A DNA stretch of 64,000 nucleotides from Ancylobacter vacuolatus. GTDB lineage: Bacteria; Pseudomonadota; Alphaproteobacteria; Rhizobiales; Xanthobacteraceae. Shown in pieces: positions 48,549 to 56,271 of the stretch (position 1 is its first letter; the number at the start of each line of letters is the position of its first letter). The notes under the pieces are model-generated. The model saw nothing but the letters and a program-made list of their open reading frames with translations. It did no database searches and had not been told where the DNA came from. The DNA is taken from assembly GCF_030813595.1 (NCBI RefSeq), contig NZ_JAUSUH010000004.1, forward strand, positions 1 to 64,000. Reading direction: 5' to 3'. The position numbers and the translations under genes were made by a program.

Positions 48549-49376
48549 CTAAGCGATTCCCACCGCCCGCAGCGTCGGCGCGGCGTGCGCCACCTCGTCG
48601 AGCGGGGCGATCGATACCTGCATGTCCGTCATGACAGCGTCGCCATAGATAGTGGCGAAGGCGGCATCCGCCGCGTCGCGGCCGACGCCGATCCGCACCA
48701 GCCCCTGCAGCGCCGCCTTGCGGGTGGGATCGAACACATACCAGGCGCCGTCGAGATAGCACTCGAACACGGCGTGAAAGTCCGGCGGGTCGAGCTGCCA
48801 GGCATAGGAACTGGCGAAGCGCGAGGGGATCGACAAAGCGCGGCAGAAGGCGATGCCGAGATGGGCGAAATCCCGGCACACCCCGGCGCGCTGCACCATC
48901 GTGTCATAGGCCGAGGTTTCGGAATTGGTGCTGCCGCTGAGATACTCCACATTGTCGTAGATCCAGTTGCAGATCGCCGTCACCCGCTCATGGCCGGGCG
49001 GCAGGCCGCCGAACTGGTGATAGGCGAAGCGCCCGAGCTGGTCGGACTGGCAGTAGCGGCTGGGGTTGAGGAACGGCACCACCGCCAGCGGCAGCTCCGC
49101 CACCGGCGTCTCGCTGACATGGGAGGGGTCGGCATCGAGCATCGCCAGCTCGACCGTCGCGTCATAGGCGACCTCGAACCGGCCCGGCTCCACCACCACG
49201 CGCACCAGCCGCGTGCCGCCCGCCAGATCATGCCTTTCCAGCGCGAAGGCGGGGGTGAGCCGCAGCGATTCCGACAGAATCGTCTGGTGGCGCAGCGCCG
49301 CCGCCTCGATGTTGAGGATGAAGACGGCCCTGTCGCGCACCTCATAGGCGAGCCGGGAGGCGACGTTGAATCTCAT
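48549..49376 (-). CDS. Transglutaminase-like cysteine protease family protein
   Basis: 275 residues. An N-terminal beta-rich domain of the bacterial-transglutaminase-like type precedes the core with the catalytic triad: Cys in QRAGVCRDFAHLG, His in PDFHAVFE and Asp in WYVFDPT. Such proteins cleave or cross-link peptides; the substrate is unknown. The ATG at 49376 is picked because the family N-terminus (MRFNVASRLAYEV) starts there. No signal peptide is evident. It is convergent with purN. Confidence 0.85.
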   Translation of the reverse strand: MRFNVASRLAYEVRDRAVFILNIEAAALRHQTILSESLRLTPAFALERHDLAGGTRLVRVVVEPGRFEVAYDATVELAMLDADPSHVSETPVAELPLAVVPFLNPSRYCQSDQLGRFAYHQFGGLPPGHERVTAICNWIYDNVEYLSGSTNSETSAYDTMVQRAGVCRDFAHLGIAFCRALSIPSRFASSYAWQLDPPDFHAVFECYLDGAWYVFDPTRKAALQGLVRIGVGRDAADAAFATIYGDAVMTDMQVSIAPLDEVAHAAPTLRAVGIA

Positions 49377-49579
49377 GGGGCGGTTCCGCTGCGAGGAGAG
49401 ATGTCGATATGACGCCGACAGGGTCGATCGGTTCCCCTCAGTTACCACCTCTTGGGTCGTAAATTTGCGACAGCGGCGCATTTCGCGGCCGAGGCGGCGC
49501 TGCCCTCCCCTCTTCCGGCCACCATCGCGTGCGCTCCCGGCGTGACCCGTGCCAACGCAGGCCATGCAAGCGGCCGCCC

Positions 49580-49912
49580 TTAATGGCCGCCCGGCCAGCG
49601 GGCTCTCAGTTCGCGCTGCACCCTTAGAAGCCCATCGATGCCCTCAGGCACGTAGTAGGCGAGTTCGTCATCCATGTTGTGGGGATAACCGGTCAGGTTG
49701 TTCAGCGTGTCGAGCACAGCGAGCCTGAAGTCCCGCAAGTCCATCTCTGGCTCAGGCCAGCCCACATAGACGCGCCGCAACGTCGCTCTATCGATGCCGA
49801 ATATCGTGGAGAACTCTATTTCGGGGAAGAAGTCGCCCTCAGTCGCGGCTTTTACCGCACGGCCGACCATATCGACATCCTCGGGCGACAGCATATCCCT
49901 GATCTTCGGCAT
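49580..49912 (-). CDS. Small orphan protein A of a divergent pair
   Basis: 110 residues, acidic, with no membrane segment. I do not recognise a family. Visible features are a charged N-terminal helix (PKIRDMLSPEDVDMVGRAV) and a mid-section with YVGWPEPEMDLRDFRLAVLD. GAGAGG lies just upstream of ATG 49912. It is transcribed away from gene B, with 63 bp between the two starts, so they could share a control region. An immunity or antitoxin-like role is possible but unproven. Confidence 0.6.
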   Translation of the reverse strand: MPKIRDMLSPEDVDMVGRAVKAATEGDFFPEIEFSTIFGIDRATLRRVYVGWPEPEMDLRDFRLAVLDTLNNLTGYPHNMDDELAYYVPEGIDGLLRVQRELRARWPGGH

Positions 49913-49975
49913 GTCGCCTCTCAACAACGTACCAAACGCTCTACCGGAGCAGCCTCAAGGACGGGAGACCAAACC

Positions 49976-50248
49976 GTGGAAAACGCAAACCTGAATCGGA
50001 TATGCAAACTTCTATACGATGCCTTCATAGAAATCCGCATGGCGTCCCGCGAAGGCGACAACAACATTAGCTTCTGGCTGGCGGACCTGCTCCACATAGG
50101 CCCCCTCGCCATTGCGAAAGAAGCAGCCGCCGGCAGCGATTTCAGCGACACACTTCGCACCATCCTGCAGCGTGCCGACGAGCGCGGAATACGTTCGTGG
50201 GTGGACACCCGCCTGGCGACGACCGCTGCCGGAGAGCGCCCGGAGTAA
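49976..50248 (+). CDS. Small orphan protein B of a divergent pair
   Basis: 90 residues starting at GTG 49976, with ACGGGAG just upstream. No family recognised. The sequence is mostly helical (NRICKLLYDAFIEIRMASRE) with WLADLLHIGPLAIAKEA in the middle. The local DNA looks slightly less GC-rich than the neighbouring housekeeping genes. The stop is 16 bp before the end of the convergent oxidoreductase. Confidence 0.55.
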   Translation: MENANLNRICKLLYDAFIEIRMASREGDNNISFWLADLLHIGPLAIAKEAAAGSDFSDTLRTILQRADERGIRSWVDTRLATTAAGERPE

Positions 50249-50263
50249 AACCGGCCGCCCCCC

Positions 50264-52348
50264 TCACGCCCTCCCGATCCGCACCCTATTGTCGTGCAGC
50301 GCCGCGCCGCCGGCGGGGGCGACGGGGTCGGCGCCGGTGAGGCTGTTAATGCCGCGCCCGCCTTCATGCGCGCGGTTCGGCCAGATCGATTCCGCCACCA
50401 CCACGCCGCGCCGCAGCCCGTCGAACAGGCGGGCATGCAGCAACACCTCGCCGCGCGCGCTGGCCACCGAGAGCAGGTCGCCTTCCTCCACGCCAAGGCC
50501 GGCGGCGTCCTCGGGGTGGAGCAGCAGTTCCGGCCGCTTCTCGCGCGCAATCGAGCCCTCGGTCTCGGTGAAGGTGGAGTTGAGGAAGGAGCGCGCCGGC
50601 GCGGTGACGAGGCGGAACGGGTAGTCTTCATTCGCCTCCTCGATCACAGCCCAATGGTCCGGCCATTGCGGCATGTCGCGATACGGCCCGAACTTGCCCG
50701 GCGAGGTGAAGCGCGAATGCGCCCAGTCCGGCTTCAGCCGGAATTTTCCGTCCGGCCAGTTGAAGCCCTTCACATAATGGGCGGTGGCGAAATCCGGCTG
50801 CACATCGAGGAAGCGCTTTTCCTCCAGTTCGTCCACCGTGCCGCGCCCCTTCGCCTGCAGCAGCCAGTCGACATGTTGGCGCGGGCTCATGGCGAAACCC
50901 TCATGCGCGGCGCCGAGGCGCTGCGCCAGCGCGCCGATCACCTCGTGATTGGTCCGGCACTCGCCCGGCGGCTCCACCAGCTTGGGGCCAAGAATGACAT
51001 ATTGATTGCCGCCGCCCTGATAGAGGTCGTCATGCTCGGTGAACATGGTCGCCGGCAGCACGATGTCGGCCATGCCAGCCGTTTCGGTCATGAACTGCTC
51101 ATGCACGGCGACGAACAGGTCGTCCCGCGCGAATCCCCGCCGCACCGTCTCCTGGTCGGGCGCGATGGAGACCGGGTTGGTGTTCTGGATCAGCATCGCG
51201 GTGACCGGCGGCCCGCCGAGCAGCGCTTCGGCGTCGCCGGCGAGGATGTCGCCGATGCGCGACTGGTCGAGCTCGCGCGCCGTGGTGGGGATATCCAGCC
51301 CCTCCACCATGCGCTTGTTCCAGCCATAGATGGCGCTGTTGGAATGGAAGGCGCCGCCGCCCTCATGCTTCCAGGCGCCTGTTATGGTCGGGATGCAGCT
51401 CACCGCATGCATCGCCACCGCGCCATTGCGCGAGCGGGTGAAGCCATAGCCGGCACGGATGAAGGTTCTCGGCGTCCGCCCGATGGCGTGGGCGAAGGCC
51501 TCGATCTCATCAGCTGGCAGGCCGGTGATGTCAGCCGCCCATTCCGGCGTGCGGGTGGCCAGATGCGCCTCCAGCCCGGCCGGGTCGTCGGCGAAGGCGG
51601 CGAGATAGGCACGGTCGGCCAGCCCGTCGCGGAACAGCACATGCATCACCGCGCAGGCCAGTGCACCATCCGTGCCGGGGCGGATCAGGATCGGAAGGTC
51701 GGCCTGTTCCATGGTCGGCGAGCGGTAGACATCGACCACGGCGATCTTCGCCCCACGTTCCTTGCGGGCGCGGATGGCGTGGGTCATCACATTGATCTGG
51801 GTCGCGACCGGGTTGGTGCCCCAGATCACCACAAGGTCGCTCTTGGCCATTTCGCGCGGGTCCGGCCCGGCGAGCTTGCCGGTGCCGGCGAGAAAGCCGC
51901 TCCAGGCCGGGTTGACGCAGATGCTTGAGAAGAAGCGCGAATAGCCCTTGGCGCGGGTCAGGCGGTTGATGCCGTCGCGCATCACCAGTCCCATCGTGCC
52001 GGCATAGTAATAGGGCCAGACCGCTTCCGGCCCGTGCCGCTTTTCCGCCTCGCGAAACTGGTGGGCGATCTCGTCCAGCGCCTCGTCCCAGCCGATCGGG
52101 GCGAAGGCGCCCTCACCTTTCGCCCCCATACGGCGCAGCGGCCGGGTCAGCCGGTCGGGGTGGTTGGCCCGCTCGGCATAGCGCGCGACCTTGGCGCAGA
52201 TGACACCGGCGGTGAAGCTGTTGTCGCGCGAGCCGCGCACGCGGCCGATGCGCCCCTCCGCCACCTCGATCTCCAGCGCGCAGGTGGAGGGGCAGTCATG
52301 CGGGCAGGCGGAAAAGCCGGTACGGACAGGCGAGATGTGCTGATTCAT
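50264..52348 (-). CDS. Molybdopterin-dependent oxidoreductase, substrate unknown
   Basis: 694 residues of the DMSO-reductase superfamily. The 4Fe-4S site is near the N-terminus: CPHDCPSTC with a fourth Cys in GVICAKVARY. Further marks are IWGTNPVATQINVM and the late ILPATMFTEHDDLYQGGGNQY and RLVTAPARSFLNSTF. No export leader is present, so it should be cytoplasmic and could be a formate dehydrogenase-like or thiosulfate/sulfoxide-type enzyme. No partner subunit lies nearby. The only workable start, ATG 52348, is 6 bp from a hairpin with a T-run. Confidence 0.85.
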   Translation of the reverse strand: MNQHISPVRTGFSACPHDCPSTCALEIEVAEGRIGRVRGSRDNSFTAGVICAKVARYAERANHPDRLTRPLRRMGAKGEGAFAPIGWDEALDEIAHQFREAEKRHGPEAVWPYYYAGTMGLVMRDGINRLTRAKGYSRFFSSICVNPAWSGFLAGTGKLAGPDPREMAKSDLVVIWGTNPVATQINVMTHAIRARKERGAKIAVVDVYRSPTMEQADLPILIRPGTDGALACAVMHVLFRDGLADRAYLAAFADDPAGLEAHLATRTPEWAADITGLPADEIEAFAHAIGRTPRTFIRAGYGFTRSRNGAVAMHAVSCIPTITGAWKHEGGGAFHSNSAIYGWNKRMVEGLDIPTTARELDQSRIGDILAGDAEALLGGPPVTAMLIQNTNPVSIAPDQETVRRGFARDDLFVAVHEQFMTETAGMADIVLPATMFTEHDDLYQGGGNQYVILGPKLVEPPGECRTNHEVIGALAQRLGAAHEGFAMSPRQHVDWLLQAKGRGTVDELEEKRFLDVQPDFATAHYVKGFNWPDGKFRLKPDWAHSRFTSPGKFGPYRDMPQWPDHWAVIEEANEDYPFRLVTAPARSFLNSTFTETEGSIAREKRPELLLHPEDAAGLGVEEGDLLSVASARGEVLLHARLFDGLRRGVVVAESIWPNRAHEGGRGINSLTGADPVAPAGGAALHDNRVRIGRA

Positions 52349-52354
52349 GAAAAA

Positions 52355-52391
52355 GGCGCTCCGCCATTATCCTAGCGGAGCGCCTCGATTT
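52355..52391. terminator. Hairpin with T-runs on both sides, next to the oxidoreductase start codon
   Basis: A perfect 10-bp stem (GGCGCTCCGC / GCGGAGCGCC, 52355-52364 with 52375-52384) has a T-run on the minus strand (TTTTT) and one on the plus strand (TTTTT after CGA). On the minus strand it ends 6 nt before the ATG at 52348, and the GGAG that should serve as ribosome-binding site lies in the 3' arm. It terminates terC1 and may also attenuate or hide the start of the oxidoreductase. Confidence 0.75.
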
Positions 52392-52411
52392 TTACACCTG
52401 TGCGGTCAGGC

Positions 52412-53155
52412 TCAGTGCGCGGTTGCCTCGCCGCGGCGGCTCTTCACGATCCAGCCGAAGCTGATGACGAAGATCGCGCCGACCACGGCCGCGAGATAAT
52501 GCGGGATGGCGGAGGGCTTGAGGCCGACCGGGTCCTCGGGGTCGGCGATCACGTCGACCAGCCACGGGGCCATGCCCTGCATGGTCTCCAGCACCACCTT
52601 GTCGCTCACCAGCATCTCGCCGGCGATCCAGCCGAGCAGCGCGGCGCCGAACCAGATCAGGATCGGGAAGCGCGAGATCAGCTTGAGGATCAGCTGCGAG
52701 CCGAACACGATCAGCGGGATGGTGAGCAGCAGGCCGAAGATGAACAGTTCGGCATGGCCGCGCGCCGCGGCGGCAATCGCCACCACATTGTCGAGGCTCA
52801 TCACCGCGTCGGCGATGGCGATGGTGCGAACGGCCTTCCACAGGCTGTCGGCGCCTTCGACATGATGGCCCTCGGCGCCCTCGTCGAGCACCAGCTTGAT
52901 GGCGATCCAGAACAGCAGCACGCCGCCGACCACCTTCAGGAACGGCACGCCGAGCATGTAGGAGACCACGAGGGCGAAGACGATGCGCAGACCCACCGCC
53001 GCGCCAGCGCCGAGCAGAATGCCCCATTTGCGCTGCTTCTCGGGCAGCGAGCGGCAGGCCAGCGCGATGACCACGGCATTGTCGCCGGAAAGCAGCAGGT
53101 CGATCCAGATGATCTGGAGCAGCGCCACCCAGAAGATCGGGCTTGAGAAATCCAT
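52412..53155 (-). CDS. TerC-family membrane protein, copy 1
   Basis: 247 residues with about seven hydrophobic segments. The repeated acidic motifs are LLLSGDNAVVIALA and VMSLDNVVAIAAAA, the family's presumed metal-binding sites. TerC/Alx-type proteins are linked to manganese export and tellurite resistance. The ATG at 53155 is chosen because the family N-terminus (DFSSPIFWVALLQIIW) starts there. A paralogue ends at 53320 in the same direction; the two are close relatives, a likely duplication. Confidence 0.86.
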   Translation of the reverse strand: MDFSSPIFWVALLQIIWIDLLLSGDNAVVIALACRSLPEKQRKWGILLGAGAAVGLRIVFALVVSYMLGVPFLKVVGGVLLFWIAIKLVLDEGAEGHHVEGADSLWKAVRTIAIADAVMSLDNVVAIAAAARGHAELFIFGLLLTIPLIVFGSQLILKLISRFPILIWFGAALLGWIAGEMLVSDKVVLETMQGMAPWLVDVIADPEDPVGLKPSAIPHYLAAVVGAIFVISFGWIVKSRRGEATAH

Positions 53156-53217
53156 CGTGTCCTCTCCGAGGGTCGGAATCCAAAGGTCAGGTAGGAACGC
53201 CCGGCCCACCGGCGGCA

Positions 53218-53249
53218 GTTCTGGAATACATTATTAAGTACGCCAGAAC
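53218..53249 (-). promoter_or_regulatory. Inverted repeat upstream of terC1
   Basis: GTTCTGG (53218-53224) and CCAGAAC (53243-53249) form 7-bp arms around an AT-rich 18-bp centre that could include a promoter -10. The minus-strand text TTAATAATGTATTCC resembles TTATTATGTATGTTCC in the terC2 upstream region. A shared operator for both copies is plausible. Confidence 0.45.
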
Positions 53250-53266
53250 GCTCCGCTCAATCGGAA

Positions 53267-53295
53267 GCGCCCGCGACGGGTGAGGTCGCGGGCGC
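53267..53295 (-). terminator. Hairpin after terC2
   Basis: An 11-bp perfect stem (GCGCCCGCGAC / GTCGCGGGCGC) with a 7-nt loop, beginning about 25 bp after the terC2 stop codon. No T-run on the minus strand, so termination is possible but not certain. Confidence 0.5.
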
Positions 53296-53319
53296 CGGTG
53301 GGAGGGAGTCCCGATTCGA

Positions 53320-54021
53320 TCAGGTGCCGCGCGGCCCCGCCGCATGCGGACCCTTCAGCCGGGAAAGGGCCCAGCCCGTGCCGAGCACGATCACCGCACC
53401 GGCCGCCGCCGCCGCGTATTCGTAATGGTGGACCACGGCTTCGCCGAAATAGTCCAGCACCTTGATGTCCGACACGAACATCTCGCCCGCGACCCAGCCC
53501 AGCAGCGCCGCACCGGCCCACACCAGGAAGGGGAAGCGCGCCAGCAGGCCCATGATCAGCGCCGCGCCGGCAATGATCATCGGGATGGAAATGACCAGGC
53601 CGATGATGATCAGCGTCCAGTTGCCATCAGCGACCGCGGCGATGGCGACGACATTGTCGAGGCTCATCACCAGATCGGCGACCGCAATGGTGCCGACCGC
53701 GCGCCACAGATTGTCATGCGCGGCGACGCCGCCTTCCTCGCCCTCTTCCGGCAGCACGAGGTCGACCGCGATATACATCAGCGCCAGCGCACCGACGATG
53801 CGCAGCCAGGGCAGGCCCAGCAGCACGGCGATGATGGCGGTGAACACGATACGCATACCGACCGCGACGGCGGCGCCGAGCACCATGCCGGTGCGGCGCA
53901 TCTTGTCGGGCAGCGAGCGGCAGGCCATGGCGATGACGACGGCGTTGTCGCCGGAAAGCAGGACGTTGATCCAGATGATTTTGAGAAGTGCTAGCCAGAA
54001 GAGCGGCTCAAGATAATCCAT
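53320..54021 (-). CDS. TerC-family membrane protein, copy 2
   Basis: 233 residues, seven hydrophobic segments, and the same acidic repeat motifs (VLLSGDNAVVIAMA, VMSLDNVVAIAAVA). It is about the same length as copy 1 and clearly homologous throughout. Both probably handle manganese or a related divalent metal. It has a leader of about 200 nt with several stable stems, unlike copy 1. Confidence 0.86.
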   Translation of the reverse strand: MDYLEPLFWLALLKIIWINVLLSGDNAVVIAMACRSLPDKMRRTGMVLGAAVAVGMRIVFTAIIAVLLGLPWLRIVGALALMYIAVDLVLPEEGEEGGVAAHDNLWRAVGTIAVADLVMSLDNVVAIAAVADGNWTLIIIGLVISIPMIIAGAALIMGLLARFPFLVWAGAALLGWVAGEMFVSDIKVLDYFGEAVVHHYEYAAAAAGAVIVLGTGWALSRLKGPHAAGPRGT

Positions 54022-54240
54022 GTGGTCATTCCCTCACCTCCCGCCCGGATGCGGGCGGGACTCCAGTCAGTTGTTTCGGCGTTGGCGCGCCATTTTTTCT
54101 GGTGAGGCAAGAGGAGGTGGCTCCGGCGGGCCCACTCCCGGGCGCTCTTGGCGCGCCATTAAACGGCATCCCCGCTGCGGGCCACTTCTCCATGGCCGGA
54201 CCCCCGCAGCGCCCATCTAGGGAACATACATAATAATCCA
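54022..54240 (-). promoter_or_regulatory. Structured leader of terC2
   Basis: Three notable parts: a 9-bp stem CGCTGCGGG/CCCGCAGCG (54173-54181 with 54203-54211); two perfect copies of TTGGCGCGCCATT, palindromic in the core, at 54082-54094 and 54148-54160 (66 bp apart); and an 8-bp stem CCCGCCCG/CGGGCGGG (54040-54047 with 54052-54059) close to the ribosome-binding site. Manganese exporters of this family are often under a yybP-ykoY riboswitch, but I could not fit its conserved core here. Confidence 0.5.
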
Positions 54241-54321
54241 TGCGGTGGCCAAGCCCGAATACCGCATTTTGCCAATTATCGTTGCTGCGAACGCTTACTC
54301 TACGCTGCTTCGCACAAAGAA

Positions 54322-54351
54322 ACACCCCGCCCGGCAAGCCGGACGGGGTGT
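54322..54351 (-). terminator. Terminator of ndk
   Basis: On the minus strand ACACCCCGTCCGG, a short loop and CCGGGCGGGGTGT form a stem with one mismatch, followed by TTCTTT. It begins 30 bp after the ndk stop codon. Confidence 0.75.
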
Positions 54352-54380
54352 AACGCTGCCGAGGTCGGACGGCGCGAAGG

Positions 54381-54803
54381 TCAGCCGACGATCTCGTTAC
54401 CGGCGAAGAACTGCGCGATCTCGATCTGCGCATTCTCCAGGCTGTCGGAGCCATGGGCCGAATTCTCGCCGACCGACAGGGCGAATTCCTTGCGGATGGT
54501 GCCTTCCGCCGCATTGGCCGGGTTGGTGGCGCCCATCACTTCGCGATACTTGGCGACGGCGTCCTCGCCTTCCAGCACCTGCACGACGATCGGCTCGGAG
54601 ATCATGAAGTCCACGAGCTCGCCGAAGAAGGGGCGCTCCTTGTGGACGCCATAGAAGGTCTCGGCCTGGGCGCGGGTGAGGAGCATGCGCTTCTGCGCGA
54701 CGATGCGCAGGCCGGCCTTCTCGATGGTGGCGTTGATCGCGCCGGTGAGATTGCGACGGGTGGCGTCGGGCTTGATGATGGAGAAAGTGCGCTCGAGCGC
54801 CAT
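54381..54803 (-). CDS. ndk: Nucleoside diphosphate kinase
   Basis: 140 residues, the usual family size. It equilibrates nucleoside di- and triphosphates through a phosphohistidine in [10 protein letters not shown]. The N-terminus [15 protein letters not shown] is standard. The start ATG at 54803 fits both length and motif. It ends in the hairpin at 54322-54351. Confidence 0.95.
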   Translation of the reverse strand: MALERTFSIIKPDATRRNLTGAINATIEKAGLRIVAQKRMLLTRAQAETFYGVHKERPFFGELVDFMISEPIVVQVLEGEDAVAKYREVMGATNPANAAEGTIRKEFALSVGENSAHGSDSLENAQIEIAQFFAGNEIVG

Positions 54804-55024
54804 GACGTGCTTCCTGAAAATACAAGGGGGCGAAAGGTTCGCAGCGGCTTATAGCGGCGCCTCCGCCTGCGGACAAGAGAAGCGCGGGCGGCGTTTTCGA
54901 CAAGCAAGCGTCCACCCTGTGGGCGGATCGTTCGGATAAGAAACCCACGCCTTGCGGCGGAACCCTCGCGCGCTCATTTGTTTAGCAACAGAGCGGCCGG
55001 TGCCGCAGCCCAGGATGTTCGCCC

Positions 55025-55231
55025 ATGAAGAAGTGTGTTGTCGCCGCGTTGGCTCTGGCGGCGGTTCTTGTCGGCCTTCTCGCCCTGCCCTTCCTGCCCG
55101 TCGCCGACGCGACGACCGACCCCTCCCGGCAGCCGGCCGGCTACAAGACCTGCTTCCTGGAGCGTCGTGCCGTGTTCTCCGAGGGGGCGCCGCGCTGGGT
55201 GAAGGAAACCCGCTGCGTATTCGCCGAATAA
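55025..55231 (+). CDS. Tiny exported two-cysteine protein A
   Basis: 68 residues. A hydrophobic leader (about 4-29, ending VADA) is followed by about 40 residues with Cys43 and Cys64 in the mature part (the leader holds one more). The C-terminal part (CFLERRAVF ... RWVKETRCVF) aligns with the second tiny gene at 55487: C-x3-R, hydrophobic spacer, V-x3-R. It is probably exported and disulphide-linked. Function unknown. Confidence 0.55.
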   Translation: MKKCVVAALALAAVLVGLLALPFLPVADATTDPSRQPAGYKTCFLERRAVFSEGAPRWVKETRCVFAE

Positions 55232-55286
55232 TCGCGCGATCACGACTTGATGATCGCCTCTTGGAACTTCGCCGGGAGTTCGCACG

Positions 55287-55301
55287 TTAAGGGTGTGTTA
55301 A
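55287..55301 (+). promoter_or_regulatory. CtrA-type box upstream of tiny gene B
   Basis: TTAAGGGTGTGTTAA fits TTAA-N7-TTAA exactly. It lies between the two tiny exported genes, about 185 bp before the ATG of the second. A perfect 12-bp palindrome (CGAAACGTTTCG) is at 55336-55347. Confidence 0.55.
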
Positions 55302-55486
55302 CGGACGGAATGAGGCGAATACGGATGAACGAACGCGAAACGTTTCGTTCCGCCGGGCCGGCCACGAAGAGTGGCGGCGCGGTACCCGGAGTTTCGTGCC
55401 TCGCGTTTCCTTCCGCAGTCGTGAGCGACGCAATGACGATGTGAATTCCGGTGGGTCATCCACCGGCAGGTGGATGAGGTGCCGAG

Positions 55487-55705
55487 ATGTACAAGGCCAT
55501 TGCCATCAGTGCTGTTGCCGCCATCATGGGGTTTACCGCCCTGTTCGTGGGTGCGGCCGACGCCACCGGTTATTTCAAGCGCCAGCTGCCGGTAGCGACT
55601 GTGGAAATTCCGGTCGAGCAGATTGCCGGTGACTGCGTGATGCAGTCGCGCTGGGTCAGTGATGCCGGCCGCATGGTCGAGGTCGAGCGTCCCGTCTGCT
55701 ACTAA
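55487..55705 (+). CDS. Tiny exported two-cysteine protein B
   Basis: 72 residues with an N-terminal hydrophobic leader (about 4-25, ending AADA) and a short mature part with two cysteines (GDCVMQSRWV ... RPVCY). It appears to be a paralogue of the protein at 55025: same leader style, same C-x3-R ... VxxxR pattern. AGGTGCCGAG precedes the ATG. A CtrA-type box upstream suggests cell-cycle-linked expression. Confidence 0.6.
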   Translation: MYKAIAISAVAAIMGFTALFVGAADATGYFKRQLPVATVEIPVEQIAGDCVMQSRWVSDAGRMVEVERPVCY

Positions 55706-55899
55706 GGCACCCCTTCTCGATCGGCCCGGGCAGGTTCGGCTGATGCGCTTTTCCTGCTTCGTTGTGACTGGTCATTTTTGCCGGGTCTGTTTGGCCTCAT
55801 CGGCCTGACACTCCACCTCACTGCACTCACTCGCCACTCGTTTCACAAGGTTAGGCTCGCGGCATCCCCACTCCCCCAAGCCCCAACGCGAGCCCATCA
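55706..55899 (+). other. Non-coding stretch before a terminator
   Basis: No credible gene. It includes a CACT/CACTC-rich stretch and a short C-rich segment just before the terminator at 55900. It may be the 3' UTR of tiny gene B or a small RNA. Confidence 0.35.
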
Positions 55900-55937
55900 G
55901 CCCCGGCTTCTCCCCCAAGGAGCCGGGGCACTTTTTT
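55900..55937 (+). terminator. Rho-independent terminator
   Basis: A perfect 9-bp stem (GCCCCGGCT / AGCCGGGGC) with a 12-nt loop, then CACTTTTTT. It is about 195 bp after the tiny gene B stop codon, so it either ends a long 3' UTR or an independent small RNA. Confidence 0.8.
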
Positions 55938-56271
55938 GTCCGCGCCGCCCCGGCGCTCAAGATGAACAACAGCCAACGGCCCGTTCAGCGCCCGTTGTCC
56001 ATCCCCCTGCAATATAAGCACATTCCGGCAACGGATAGCCGACGGCACCCGCCGTTCCCGCCGACCCGGCGGAGGCCCGACGCAAACGCCCCGCTCCTGC
56101 TTCCCGCAGGGCCGGGGCGTTTCCTTGTGCGGCTTCAGTGGTCAGCCGCGCGCGCGGTGATGGCTTCCATCACCACTGCGAATTGGTCAGCGCCCGTGCG
56201 GCAATGCATAATGCCGTCAATGGCTTGGCGCCCTCAGAGGGCAAGGGCCGGCGCCACGGAGACCGCTAGGG
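55938..56271 (+). other. Non-coding stretch before the DinB-family gene
   Basis: No credible gene. It holds a second hairpin (56084-56122) and then the promoter region of the DinB-family gene. The stretch between the two hairpins is a candidate small-RNA site. Confidence 0.35.
56084..56122 (+). terminator. Second terminator-like hairpin
   Basis: Perfect 10-bp arms (AAACGCCCCG / CGGGGCGTTT) around an 19-nt loop that can itself pair (CCTGC with GCAGG), followed by a weak T-run (TTTCCTT). It lies about 150 bp after the terminator at 55900, with no gene in between. Confidence 0.55.

Noticed and set aside
54022..54240. yybP-ykoY manganese riboswitch in the terC2 leader
   Set aside because: Context fits, but I could not find the conserved GGGGAGUAG loop and its partner in the right arrangement. 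Kept only as a structured leader.
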